Positions 1 to 9,976 of a stretch of DNA of 64,000 nucleotides are shown piece after piece (the first letter of the stretch is position 1; every line of letters begins with the position of its first letter). The notes beneath the pieces are model-generated. The model searched no databases, was not told where the DNA came from, and saw nothing but the letters and a program-made list of their open reading frames with translations. The translations under genes and the position numbers were made by a program. This DNA is from Marsupella aquatica. Its lineage: Eukaryota > Marchantiophyta. The DNA lies in contig OZ316898.1 in NCBI GenBank assembly GCA_973895155.1, positions 10,540,001 to 10,604,000 of the forward strand, in the 5' to 3' direction.

Positions 1-35
1 GCACTCTTAAGACTGGACGATCCTAAGAGGAGTGG

Positions 36-1752
36 ATGAGGGATAGGCCTGAGTTTTCAACTGCACATATACAGGGGTACCGGGCGGCTTACCGGGAGTA
101 CTTTGCCTCACTCGTGGCTAGGGAGAGAGAAATCAAATGGAAGACGTGGGCCATGACCACCGAGGAGGAAACGAGTAGGGCACCCAAGAGTTTCAAGAGT
201 CCATACCCGAAGACCACCACCAGAATCTTTGAGGGGAGTGGAGAGTTGTTTAGAGCCACCGGGCTTATGGATTTGGTGAGACTAGATATCAAGTGCCATA
301 TTGGGAAGAGTTGGGACGTCGAGGCAGAAATGGAGGCCCGGTTTGGGGGACTATACTATCGTTGCCTCAACAACACTTTTAGTCACTCCGACATTGTTGG
401 ATTCATAATGCTTTCCAACCAAGATTTCACCTTTTATCCCATGGGGCTACCTTTTAAACTAGTCACCCTGGACCAATTAGCTGAGTCGATGAGGGGAGCC
501 AATGTCGGTGACCAACATTCCCCTCACCTCCTTCAAGGAACTAGCGTACAAGGGGTTCATAGGGAAGGTGCACCAGCGGATCCTTAATCGACCACAATCG
601 GGTTTCATCATGAGAGAGCACCTGGCCATCGCAATGGACGCTAAGGGCCACCTGGAGCATGCATATGATTGGTGGGCATATAGTGTGAGGAAGGCCTTGG
701 TTGTGGATCCCCGGAGTCTCCAGCTAGGCGGAATCATTCATGTGATTGGGTCCTTCATCTTGGCCAGGGCTGAGGGACTCATACCTAGTCCCCCGCCTCC
801 ACCAGAAAAGGGGAAAGTGTTGCCTTCCTTTGCAACTAAAGTGAAAAGGATTGCTACCACAGTCATTGAAAGAATGGCCCAGAGAGCACCTACAATGTCA
901 ACATCCACAATTACCACAAATGCGTTAGATGAGGAGGAGGATGACAAGGAGTATACATTGGAGTGGCTAGAGGGCCTGGTCAACAATCCAGAGGAGGCCA
1001 TTGAGTATGACATTCTGGAGGTATACTTGGCTGAACTATGAGAGTTTTGTACGGGTATCCACACGGGGTTGATGCTATGGCAGACTACGAAAGAAGACCT
1101 TGACCAGACCAATTATACCAAGATTGCAGCGTTGGAGGAGGTCATCTCGTTGAATAAGGTCAACGAGGAGGTTACTCACTTGCAAGGAGTATTGGCCACC
1201 AAGACCAAGGAAGCAAAAGAGGTTGTGACCTTGAAGGGGGAAGTAGTAAGCCTGAAGAAATCATTGGGGGAAAGCAAGACCCTCAAGAAGCAGATTTTGG
1301 ACCTCCATAGCCAAGTAAGCGCTTATGAAACTAGAAACAAGAGGGTTGAGGATTTAAGCCTTGGAAAGAGGAAGGACCCTTGTCCACCCAGTGCTACCCC
1401 TACGGTTGCCTCGGAAATAGAAATTTCACAGGAAGCATTAAACTTTGCAGTCAGCACTGTGGTCATAGAGTTTACCAAAACTTATGGACCCCTGTTGGAA
1501 GCTGCCAAGAAGGACAAGGAGAAGTGCAAAAACCTGGAGAGCAAACTGAAGGTGGCCTGTAAGATGTTACGAGATGCACTAGCTACTCATGGTCCCACCG
1601 GTATGCCACCAAGGTTGGTCAAACCCATGTCACATTTGGCCAGCGGCCAAAGCTTACCCGTAGAGTTGCGATCACCGGAGGAGGCCGCCTTGTGGAGAGA
1701 CACTATCAACCAGGGGTACACCCTGGGCCCTCACTCTTACTATATTAAGTGA
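36..1752 (+). pseudogene. Broken unknown coding remnant with coiled-coil end, possibly retroelement gag-like
   Basis: Three open stretches read as one former protein of about 570 residues. The first (36 to about 500) is in one frame. The second (502-1041) continues in another frame, which implies a frameshift near position 500. An in-frame TGA at 1039-1041 then separates it from the third (1042-1752), which stays in the same frame. The middle part has an aromatic motif (YDWWAYSVRKAL) and an acidic stretch (DEEEDD). The last part is rich in E, K and L at heptad-like spacing (about 1100-1360), suggesting a coiled coil. The open frame at 1069 begins with TTG, so it is not an independent ATG gene. 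I do not recognise a named domain. A retroelement gag-like or plant-transposon-associated protein is my inference from the decay and the lack of a cellular match. A spliced host gene with an intron near 500 is less likely, because no clear GT-AG pair restores the frame. Confidence 0.4.
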
Positions 1753-3995
1753 ACCCCCCTGAGAACAGACACCCCCCGTGTACCCCTTCTTAATATTTTT
1801 GTTCACAAAAAAAAATCCCTTGTTAATGTAAAAACATTATTTTTTCCTATAAAAATTTATCCTTTTGTAAATTATAACAGAGTTTTTCAAGGAATTAAAA
1901 AACCCTTGAATTTTTAAAAATTGTAAATATCATACTGAAACATAAAAGATTCTATTTTGCATAGGGGAATATTATGTTACGCTGATGTTCACGGTACATA
2001 TTTTATATAGATCATAACAAAATTAGTACTAAAGATTAGTTCTTCCTAGAGTATATGACTATAACTTAGGCAACTTGTAGACCTCATAGAAATAAACTGA
2101 ACTAGTACAAAGGCATTATTATGCTATGCATATATCCTTGGAGGAATAATTGTATATATACTACTTATGTAAACTCCAATTGCTAAATTATTCTATCTTG
2201 ACTAAGAATGGTATGACATCAACCATTAACACCAAATGATAAGTAGAGTTTTTGGCAACTTCTTTCATGCAACCTGATACATCAAACCACACATTAATCA
2301 TATATATTCTAGACACAAAGTACTAATAATACAAAAAATGACTACTGAAAATTGTGGAGAGTAATACCATCAAATCTCCTTTGGCTGAAATTGTTACTTA
2401 GACATGATGGGTAATTTTCCTGCCATCTCTGCAATCAAACAACTGTGAGCACCGGGTACCCCCCCCAACCCAATGATCAAGGAGTACACCACCCCACACA
2501 CAAACACACCTGGCCTCATACCTGGCCATTTGATTTGAGGGAATTTAAAAGTAATCTTGTTTGTCTATGTGGGATTGATTCATGGGTCCCCATCAATCCC
2601 AGAACCCCAAACGAGTTGGGCCCCCAAAATCCTGGCCCAACATTTACTTAACTCCCAACTTAACACATGCGGGTAAACAAGTCTACCATGCAAGCCCATG
2701 AAACCAAACTTGCCTTAAGAGGATAAATAATTAAATGTCTGATTTACTATATGGACATGTGTGCCAATGAAGTGATGACATGTGTGCCACCATATAGTGA
2801 CACATGTCCTTGGCAGTTTAGGTACCCTTGCCTAAGATTAATGTGACATGTATTTGATAATAGCCTTATTACTAATATTGTGATGAATGTATATACATGG
2901 ATGTTGCCTACTTTAAAAAATATTATAAAAATTAGTTTGCATTACATTAAAAATACCCTTGCGTTGTTCGCACGTCCTCCCTGCATTAGTAACGCTGAGG
3001 GCCCAGGGGGGGTACATCACTACATGAAAGGCTTTGACCATTTTTTGATAGAAAAGAAGTTCGAGTCAGACTTCTGGGAGGACTACTCCGGGGAAGAAGG
3101 GGGTGAGCGAGGTGACATCAGTTTAGTGAGGCAGTGAGGATGTCAGTGGCCACTCCGAGAAAGAAGGTAGTGATCAGTCGGAGGAGTAGGGTAGGGAATA
3201 TTTAGTTGTTGGAAGACGCCGATGAAGGCACCATTGGCATTCACTAAGGAAAGAGAATTTTAAACATGTGTGTGCCGCATATTCTAGGTTAGAGGTGTTA
3301 AGATTAGCGACGCCGTCACAGAAGTAGCAGTGGCCCTTTGCCCTTGGGTGCTTTGGTGTTTTGGTTTTCCGCTACTTAACAGCAACCCCTGGTAAGTGCA
3401 GAAAAGGGGACTCAGTCTAGAGTGGATTTGAAGTGTTAGCTTGCAGTATAGAGCGGGAAGTCATTTGGAGTAGGGAGGTGAGGAGTACTCATCGTCCTAA
3501 TGAGGCAAGAGTTGAGTAGACGGGAGGAGACCGGGTTGCTCATACGATGTGTTACGTTGTTCACCAAAAGCTATGGATTTAGTATGACTCTTTGAATTTT
3601 ATTGTGTGTTATGATTTCTTTTTCCTTCATAGTTGTGTCCTTCTCGTAGCCGTATTGGTGTGCTTTTGTGAAAGAACCCCCCAAGCGGATTTTTAAGAGA
3701 AGTTTGCAAGGTCTGGTCGGCCTTGTGAGCTAGGGAGTGGTGACAACACTTCATTAGAGACCGAGAGGAAGGGAGAGGGTGTAGTCCATGGGACTTGATC
3801 AAAAGCGAGGAAGGGAAAAATAGTCGACAGACTTGATCAAAAAATGCATTTCTGGGAGCGGAAACAAATCTACTCCTTTCCGGTGTGAGGAAGTCTAAAT
3901 AGCGTCCCTCCACGTCCCCGTGATACGATTAAAACGGTATTTGTTGTGAAACAGTGAAAATATACGTGGTTATCGTTTGATAAACAGACGACAAT
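1753..3995. other. Intergenic, AT-rich, no gene seen
   Basis: No recognisable protein or RNA gene. The first 700 bases are strongly AT-rich. Around 2745-2815 the motif gacatgtgtgcca and its near-reverse gacacatgtcc recur, giving a small imperfect inverted repeat. The short open frames near 2880-3137 and 3599-3913 have no family resemblance that I can see. The stretch probably consists of decayed transposon sequence, since coding-like remnants lie on both sides. Confidence 0.4.
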
Positions 3996-4202
3996 ATGAC
4001 CATCAATAAGTCTCAAAGTCAAACCTTGGCAAAAATTGGGATATTTCTACCAAACCTGGTTTTCTCGCATGATCAATTATATGTGGCATTGTCTAGGGTT
4101 GGTGCTCAGAGTGGCATTTGCATTATGATCGCAAGGAATGCATATCCTGATACGGATGACCTTTACACAAGGAATGTTGTGTACTGTGAGATTTTGAGAT
4201 GA
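3996..4202 (+). pseudogene. Helitron Rep/helicase C-terminal fragment (PIF1-like helicase)
   Basis: The 68-residue open frame begins MTINKSQSQTLAKIGIFLP and continues with FSHDQLYVALSRV. This is the hallmark of the last helicase motifs of PIF1-family helicases carried by plant Helitrons (canonical T-I-N-K-x-Q-G-Q-T, then F-x-H-G-Q-L-Y-V-A-x-S-R). The usual glycine of KxQGQ is serine here. The frame is closed by a stop at 3981-3983 just upstream and no helicase motif I (GKT/S) is visible nearby, so this is a severed C-terminus. Helitron helicases unwind DNA during rolling-circle transposition; this copy cannot encode a working enzyme. A fragment of a cellular PIF1 gene is possible, but Helitrons are the usual source of such fragments in plants. 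Confidence 0.75.
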
Positions 4203-4235
4203 CTGCATGATGATGGGAGGTTGCCTATCCATTAA

Positions 4236-4259
4236 GCTCCTGGTTAAACTAGCAGGAGC
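4236..4259 (+). repeat. Short hairpin downstream of the Helitron fragment
   Basis: A perfect 7-bp stem (gctcctg / caggagc) encloses a 10-nt loop, 34 nt after the helicase stop codon. Helitron 3' ends carry a hairpin shortly before a CTRR terminus. No CTRR lies at the expected distance, so assignment as the element end is weak. Confidence 0.3.
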
Positions 4260-5200
4260 CCATGCATTGACATAACAACTTCTCTACTTTGAGGTTCAAT
4301 AATCAATTCTTTTGACATTTAAGAGGTAAATCTTTCTTCTTCATTCATTTCAATTTAATGCTAACTTGACCCTAGATCTTTCAATGGCATGAACCTTCTT
4401 AGTACTTGGAATCATTTAAGGAGCTTTGTATTGCTTAGTCCACTCTCTTTACATTCCATCATTCTACAATCATGCGTCGTATTGCATTTGATTTCATCCT
4501 GTGACCTTCCTTTGTGACCTTCCTTTTGGCTTCTCATTCTGGGTGTTTTTGCAGTAGTTAATTTTGGTTGCTTGGCCGGTTCCACGCTCCAAGCAACTCG
4601 TGCACTTCTAGATCTTCCAAGCAGAATGTGTACTCTAAAATGGACTAATTCATGGTGACTATCATATGGTACTATTGTTGTATGTCATGTTGACATCTAC
4701 AAGCCATATAACATACCTTATGTTCAAATTTCCACCATTTGAATAAAATTATGGTTTTCCCTCACTTAAACCATTTTGCCATCAAGTTTTGCCATTTGAT
4801 GGAAAAATTTCTCAAGTGGGGTTTCCCTTTGCCTTTTCATACACTACTCTTATTATTGTCCTAAGTTTTTTTTGTCTTTGACACTTTTTTGTCTTTATTT
4901 CTATCGATGTTCAAAGAACAGGTAGTAGGAGCTAGTAAACAAAAAAAATAGGCTCCTTAAAGCCTTCTAGTGAGTGTAATAGACTTGACTTTTGAGATTT
5001 TCTTTACAGAGATGGTCAACACCGAGTTATAACACTAACAAAACCCACTTGGGTCGAAGATGCTCTTACTAGGAAGGTGGCTCTTCTTTCGGGGCCTAGG
5101 TTTGACAACCCCAAGTAAGATTCCCGTAGTTGGTTGGTCCTTCCTGGTTAGGGTTCTGGAGTTCTCCGGGGACGTGCCTGTCTGTTTAGCCCAGTTCTCA
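4260..5200. other. Intergenic, upstream of gamma-CAL
   Basis: No coding region is supported. The sequence is AT-rich with many T-runs. It probably includes decayed mobile-element sequence at the left and promoter-proximal DNA of the gamma-CAL gene at the right. No confident TATA box was chosen. Confidence 0.3.
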
Positions 5201-5440
5201 CTCTGGTCTCTCTCGAAGGGAAGAAGAGAGAGAGCCCTCTTTCCAAACATTTACAAACCACGAGAGAAAAGGTTTCTCTCTGGTCTCTCGAGAAGAGAAG
5301 AGAAGAGAAGAGAGAGCCCTCTTTCCAAACATTTACGAACCACGAGAAAAAAGGTTTCTCTCTCTGGTCTCTCGAAGGGAAGAGGAGAGAGAGCCCTCTT
5401 TCCAAACATTTAGAAACCACGAGAGAAAAGGTTTTCGACA
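5201..5440 (+). repeat. Three tandem copies of a ~75-80 bp unit in the gamma-CAL 5' region
   Basis: Three adjacent copies begin at about 5201, 5279 and 5362. Each runs: tggtctctcgaaggg, a GA-rich stretch, agagagccctctttccaaac, atttacaaaccacgag, aaaaggtttctctc. They differ by a few substitutions and by the length of the GAGAA run in copy 2. The array ends about 80 bp before the start codon, so it lies in the promoter or 5' UTR. Confidence 0.85.
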
Positions 5441-5480
5441 GGAAAGGGAAGCGAAGAAAACGGAAGTAAAGGACTGAAAG

Positions 5481-5520
5481 AGAGGTGAGGTGAGGTGAGG
5501 AGAGGAGAGGAGAGGAGAGG
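5481..5520 (+). repeat. GA-rich microsatellite directly before the gamma-CAL start codon
   Basis: A run of gaggt units followed by gagga units occupies the 40 bases immediately upstream of the ATG at 5521. It places a purine-only leader against the start codon. GAGA-like leaders are common in plant 5' UTRs, but any regulatory effect here is inference. Confidence 0.8.
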
Positions 5521-6315
5521 ATGGCGGGGGCACTTGCGCGGCAGCGCGGAACGCAGTTGGTGCGGAATGTCATGCGAGGAGGAGCTGTTTCGTGCATATC
5601 AGCGTCGGGATCATCCTCATTTGCATCAACTCAGGTACCAATTCTTTCGATCCAGGGTGTTCAAGTTCGAGATGTGTCTTCATCTTCGCATCATGTGGCG
5701 TGGAAATATGGAGGGCAGAGGAGCATTTTGCCCTTTGCCACCACCCTCGTGCCGGATGTGGCCGTAGATGCTTGGGTTGCCCCGAACGCCGTGCTTGCCG
5801 GACAGGTAATCGTGCAGGATAAGGCCTCAATTTGGTATGGGGTTGTGGTGAGAGGCGATTTGAATCGCATTAAGGTTGGACCGTGGTCGAGTGTGGGGGA
5901 CAAGTCTGTGCTTCACGCTGCAGTGTCTTCCACGACAGGGATCTCTGCCGAAACTGATATTGGAAAGTTTGTGACGATCGGGGCCTACTGTACTCTCAGA
6001 TCCTGTGTTGTAGAAGATGCAGTTGTCATTGGACAGCGGTGTGTCATCATGGAGGGGAGCATAATTGAGAAGAATGCGATTCTGGCCTCTGGCAGCGTCG
6101 TGCCACCTGGCCGTCGGATACCGGCAGGAGAGGTTTGGGCAGGTAACCCCGCACGATTCGTGAGGATGGTCACCAACGATGAGATTGCGTTGATTCCTAA
6201 ACTGGCCGAAGACATCCTCGAGATTGCTCAGACCCACTCGGAGGAATTTTTGCCATATTCTACAGCTTATTTGGAGCTGGAGAAATTATTTCGCTCCAGC
6301 AAAGTAGCTCTGTAA
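5521..6315 (+). CDS. gammaCAL: Gamma carbonic anhydrase-like protein, mitochondrial complex I subunit
   Basis: A single-exon gene of 264 residues. Residues 1 to about 55 are basic and Ser/Ala-rich without acidic clusters, like a mitochondrial presequence. From about residue 68 the hexapeptide-repeat left-handed beta-helix begins (VAPNAVLAGQV, IWYGVVVRGDLNRIKVG). Of the three zinc-ligand histidines of true gamma carbonic anhydrases only H132 remains; the other two positions are A155 and R160 in VTIGAYCTLRSC. This pattern, plus the C-terminal GSVVPPGRRIPAGEVWAGNP and EFLPYSTAYLELEK blocks, is that of plant gamma-CAL1/CAL2 rather than gamma-CA1-3. Family knowledge: CALs join the matrix-exposed carbonic anhydrase trimer on the membrane arm of complex I and help its assembly, with no carbonic anhydrase activity expected. 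The start was chosen because it is the first ATG, is followed by a presequence and lies just after the GA leader. The absence of introns is notable. Confidence 0.93.
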   Translation: MAGALARQRGTQLVRNVMRGGAVSCISASGSSSFASTQVPILSIQGVQVRDVSSSSHHVAWKYGGQRSILPFATTLVPDVAVDAWVAPNAVLAGQVIVQDKASIWYGVVVRGDLNRIKVGPWSSVGDKSVLHAAVSSTTGISAETDIGKFVTIGAYCTLRSCVVEDAVVIGQRCVIMEGSIIEKNAILASGSVVPPGRRIPAGEVWAGNPARFVRMVTNDEIALIPKLAEDILEIAQTHSEEFLPYSTAYLELEKLFRSSKVAL

Positions 6316-6623
6316 TCATTCCCCAGATGGGACGAGGATTGGTCACGATCAGTGGGGGCAATTTCAAGGGGAAGCGGACTTCTTTAAACTTTGCCGTGTC
6401 TAAAGCTTTATTCAATGCCCGTGTCGACCGAGTTGATGTGGTTGCTTTCGTATTTGCTCTCAACAAGCCTTGCCATTGGCTTTAGCCGATAAAGGACAAG
6501 AATAGTCGAGGTAGGCCAATTTGCGAACTTATCTGTTTGGAGGTTTGCCAGTGGCCAATGCCACGGATTTGCTTTCTTTGCCCAGAGAGAGCTGGCAGCG
6601 GATACTGATAGGATTTCCTCTCT

Positions 6624-6629
6624 AATAAA
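6624..6629 (+). terminator. Candidate polyadenylation signal for gamma-CAL
   Basis: AATAAA lies 309 nt after the gamma-CAL stop codon, followed by T/G-containing sequence. The position is plausible for a plant 3' UTR. Plant poly(A) signals are loose and no transcript end is known. Confidence 0.35.
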
Positions 6630-8160
6630 TGGTTGGAGCTATGTACTTTAGATTCAAAATGTTATTAAACACTGTGAAGCACATTTGCAACGCAAAACAT
6701 CTTACACAAAGTTTAGTGTGATAGCAGAAGTACTTTTTGCATCGCAACAAAATGCTTGGTTTAGTGATCATAGTCTTTGTTGCCAATACCATGATTGGTA
6801 CCGAGTCGGAGCTCTGGCCTTATGCCTGTTCACTTCGTCACTTTGTTTGATGGTCAGTTGACTTAACTAGAAAGTTTGTTATTACGCTTAGAAAAGTGCT
6901 CTATTGCGAGTTCATCCGCATGTGTGATGTCTAGGGACACTAGATGCTTCCATATAGTTTAGAATAATGTATTCCCCTGGTCAATATCTCTCTGGGGATT
7001 TCTGAAATTGTGTGAAAGGTCAAAAGCTAACTTTGTCGTTTATTTCTGAATGTGAATATCATGGTGTCTGATTTCAACTTTGGCCAGTTCTTGTGAGTTT
7101 TGGCTGTCCAGATCTACTGGACCTTGTCCTTTTGCATGTTTTCCTTTGAGTCGACTGTTCTTTTCTAAACAGGACTGATGTGGTTCGAGTAATGTTCATA
7201 GTTGTCAATGGCATAGCAATTTGGACCTGTTGAAGGAACAGTATCACTTTGATTTTCTATCATGCAGAGAGAAGTAAGTTTCATCTTCTTTCTTTCCCGG
7301 AGTCATTTGAAGTCTTTTACTCACTGTAGTGTACGCGTTCTTCGTTTGTTGAAATTTAGGGTTTATCTAAAATTTATTGTAGATTGAGGAGCTAGAGGTT
7401 TTCCTGTTCAGCATAGAATTGAGATTTGTGGCCAGAAATGAGAACTCTTGCATCTTGTTGTGACAGGTCCTCTCAGTGGTTGGTCTGCTACGAGATGCGG
7501 TCGATCCTATGGTTTGACTCCTACGCAGATATTGGAGGTTGAGCTCCACATATCCAAGGAATAAAGAACGCAGGAGAGCTCCACTGGTACACGAGGATCT
7601 TTATGAGATAAAAATTGCCCCTTGTGTTGGAATCTAGATACCACATGCTTTGCTATAGTGCTGATCCCTTTGAAGATTTTGCCCCCAACTAAGTGTTAAA
7701 ATTAATGACGTAAGAGTTATGGAGAGAAATGGTGCAGTGCGGATAGATTAAGCAGTTCCTTGAGGCCGTGGCTTCATTAATATAGAAGTCCAACATCAAT
7801 GTACCAGGAATGGGCCAAACTTCAATCAGATTGTTGAACTTGCCTTTTACTAAAACGATAAACAAATAATGCTGATCCTGAGGAAACTCTTCCGTGGGTG
7901 GAAAGGCTTGGGACTTGCCAACGAAGAAAAGCTCCTCTGGTACCTCTGGTAAACGTGTGCACACCTCTACTAGGTATTTGGCTCTGAAACCCATCTGGTA
8001 TCGACATCAGTATTTTAAGGCCTTACATGTTAGTTCATGAAACATCTCTGCCTGCATTCCATCAGAACGATGAAGAATCCAAAGAGAATGAGCAAGCCCT
8101 TCACGTTTTTGCATACCCCACCATCTCTGCTATGGCCAGCTCTTGGGCATGCTCCTGCTT

Positions 8161-8312
8161 TCTTGCCTTCCTAGGCTCCAGAAGTGGGACCGACAGTGCC
8201 CAGGGACCAGCAGTGTTTTTAGGTGGTAAAAATTGGCGGCCACTCTTGCCTTCGTAGGCTCCAGAAGTTCCTAGGCTGCAGAAGTGGGACCGACAGTGCC
8301 CAAGAACCAGCA
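8161..8312 (+). repeat. Local direct duplication (two ~52-69 bp copies)
   Basis: The block tcttgccttcctaggctcca ... gtgggaccgacagtgccc ... gaccagca at 8161-8212 recurs at 8244-8312. The second copy has an internal 17-bp re-duplication of the cctaggctccagaag phrase. A 31-bp spacer separates the copies. Confidence 0.75.
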
Positions 8313-8329
8313 TATGATGGTAAGCCTTT

Positions 8330-8460
8330 GAGGTTAGGGAGATCTATGAAAGTATATGAAAGTATATGCAATAAATGCCTAGCATTTCTCCTTCACACAA
8401 GGTGACACTTGCCACCCTGGACAAAGAAGAAAAACTTTGCCCCGGAACCTGGCCATTGAG
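8330..8460 (+). repeat. Dispersed repeat copy A
   Basis: This shares an ordered series of phrases with sequences at 9490-9610 and 36420-36530: gagatct or gagattt, an AT-rich middle with aagaaatat or aataaatgcc, then ctccttcacacaaggtgac followed by a gccac block, then an A-rich aaagaaaaac block. Three divergent copies in one window suggest an old non-autonomous mobile element. Its ends are not defined. Confidence 0.5.
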
Positions 8461-9251
8461 CTTCAACACCTGCAATAAATCCTGGTGACTGTCATGGGAC
8501 TTTTTGACGATTGTGTTTTGGCAATTGGCTGGGGAACCTTAATGGATCCTCCACGGGACTGTACACATGGGAGCCAAAGTGGCTAGCTACTATACATGAT
8601 AAATGTGTCAATAGCACATACCAGTGGTATTGCTGCCCTGCACATAGAACAATGCCCCATAGGTATCTTTCCTTTCACCTCCTTGTCACCCCTAACCCTG
8701 TTCGATCAAAGGGGGCTGGACACTGGAGGAACAGTTCCTGCCTCCACACCATTTGTGACAAGGGGTGAATGTAAAGCCACTATAATTAGGAGGGCATTTC
8801 CATTTACCTCATTTTCCTCCCAGTACCTCCTAGTAGCCAAGAGGTTGCAAAGAAGGTGAGAGGCGGAAGTGTACAACTAACACTACCCTTTTTTGCAAGA
8901 ACTGGGGTAGGGGGTGATTAGAAGGTACCACTAGAAATATAGAAGGGGAAGTGTCCAAGACTTCTCCCTTTTTCACATTTCTATAGTGAGACTTTGTTCC
9001 ACAATTACAGGAAAAAATATACTAAAAATAGTGAAACATGGTGGATCCAGGTTTTGTCATGAAGAGCCACACTCTAAAAAGAAACAAAACAACCCTCTGA
9101 AAAGAAACAAGAGGGGTTTGATGGAAAGATGCCCTAAGGTTATTGTATAGGAAGGGGTAGTGCTAGACCAGAATCTCATCCTACCTCTCATTTTCCAGTA
9201 AACTAGAACATCCTCCCCATGGAACCAGCTGTTTTTTAGTGGTGAAAATTA

Positions 9252-9307
9252 GCTTGATTCCACTTCTTCAACTCGTTTTGGAATGTTTTGGAGAAGTGGA
9301 ATCAAGC
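9252..9307. repeat. Imperfect hairpin, 19-bp arms, part of a local repeat
   Basis: gcttgattccacttcttca (9252-9270) pairs with tggagaagtggaatcaagc (9289-9307) with one wobble/mismatch across an 18-nt loop. Weaker pairing extends outward (gtgaaaatta against caattttgcc). The left-arm phrase recurs as gtggtgaaattagctagatt at 9360-9379, so this is a small MITE-like family. Confidence 0.55.
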
Positions 9308-9489
9308 CAATTTTGCCAGATTTTCAAAATTTTGCCAAAAATTGGCTAGGTTGTCTCTAGTGGTGAAATTAGCTAGATTCCACCTCTCCAACACCACTTT
9401 TGGCAAAATTGGCTACGTTGGGTGACTCCCATTAGCCAGTTTCCCATCTAGCCATATCACTAGCCAAACTCTATGAGGGGTAGTCAGGC

Positions 9490-9610
9490 GGGAGATTTGA
9501 GGTTACAAATTTATCTAAGAAAATTACAGTAGATAAGAAATATTGGTAGCATCTTCTCCCTCACAAGGTGACATTCGCCACAGTGGTGGAAAAGGGAAAA
9601 CCTTACGCTG
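9490..9610 (+). repeat. Dispersed repeat copy B
   Basis: Second copy of the family described at 8330-8460. Diagnostic core: ctccctcacaaggtgacatt followed by cgccacagtgg, preceded by gataagaaatattg and followed by aaagggaaaacctt. It lies about 350 bp upstream of the ACP start codon. Confidence 0.5.
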
Positions 9611-9976
9611 CATGGAACCCATTCCTTCCTTTACTCAACTATGAAAATAAGAAGCAGTTGAACCACAGCACAATGCTTCGAAACCCTAATCACTCTGTGA
9701 CTCCCACTGACTCGTCTATTCTGCCCTAAATTTTGGAACCTTTGTCGAAGAATTTGCAGAGAGTGCGAACGGAAGGTATCGTACTGCAATTCGGGCAGGT
9801 GTTCCAGTCAATCGATCGACAGGAAGTGGGAAGCGAGCGCCATAAGGGCATCGGCCTATGCTCGTCAACGAACTGGGAATATCTATTGAACCTGAGAAAT
9901 TAAAAATCGTAGCTGAGTGAGTGACTTTTGGAGTTTCAGGAGCCGGAGGAGGAGAGGAAAGGAGAGGGGGGCAATC

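Larger units (their letters stand above)
6630..9976. other. Intergenic with decayed dispersed repeats
   Basis: No gene is supported between gamma-CAL and the ACP gene. The left part (6630-8100) shows nothing I can name. From about 8160 the stretch holds a local duplication, two copies of a dispersed repeat (8330-8460 and 9490-9610) and an imperfect hairpin family with the phrase gtggtgaaaattagcttgat, all listed separately. The last ~250 bases are the ACP promoter and leader. Confidence 0.4.

Noticed and set aside
1069-1752. Independent gene starting at 1069
   Set aside because: The first codon is TTG and the frame is continuous with the upstream stretch apart from one TGA, so it is treated as part of one broken gene.
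4236-4259. Definite Helitron 3' terminus
   Set aside because: A hairpin is present but there is no CTRR at the right distance, and the stem is only 7 bp.
5148-5597. Minus-strand 149-codon open frame over the gamma-CAL leader
   Set aside because: It is a translation of the GA/CT tandem repeats and has no independent support.
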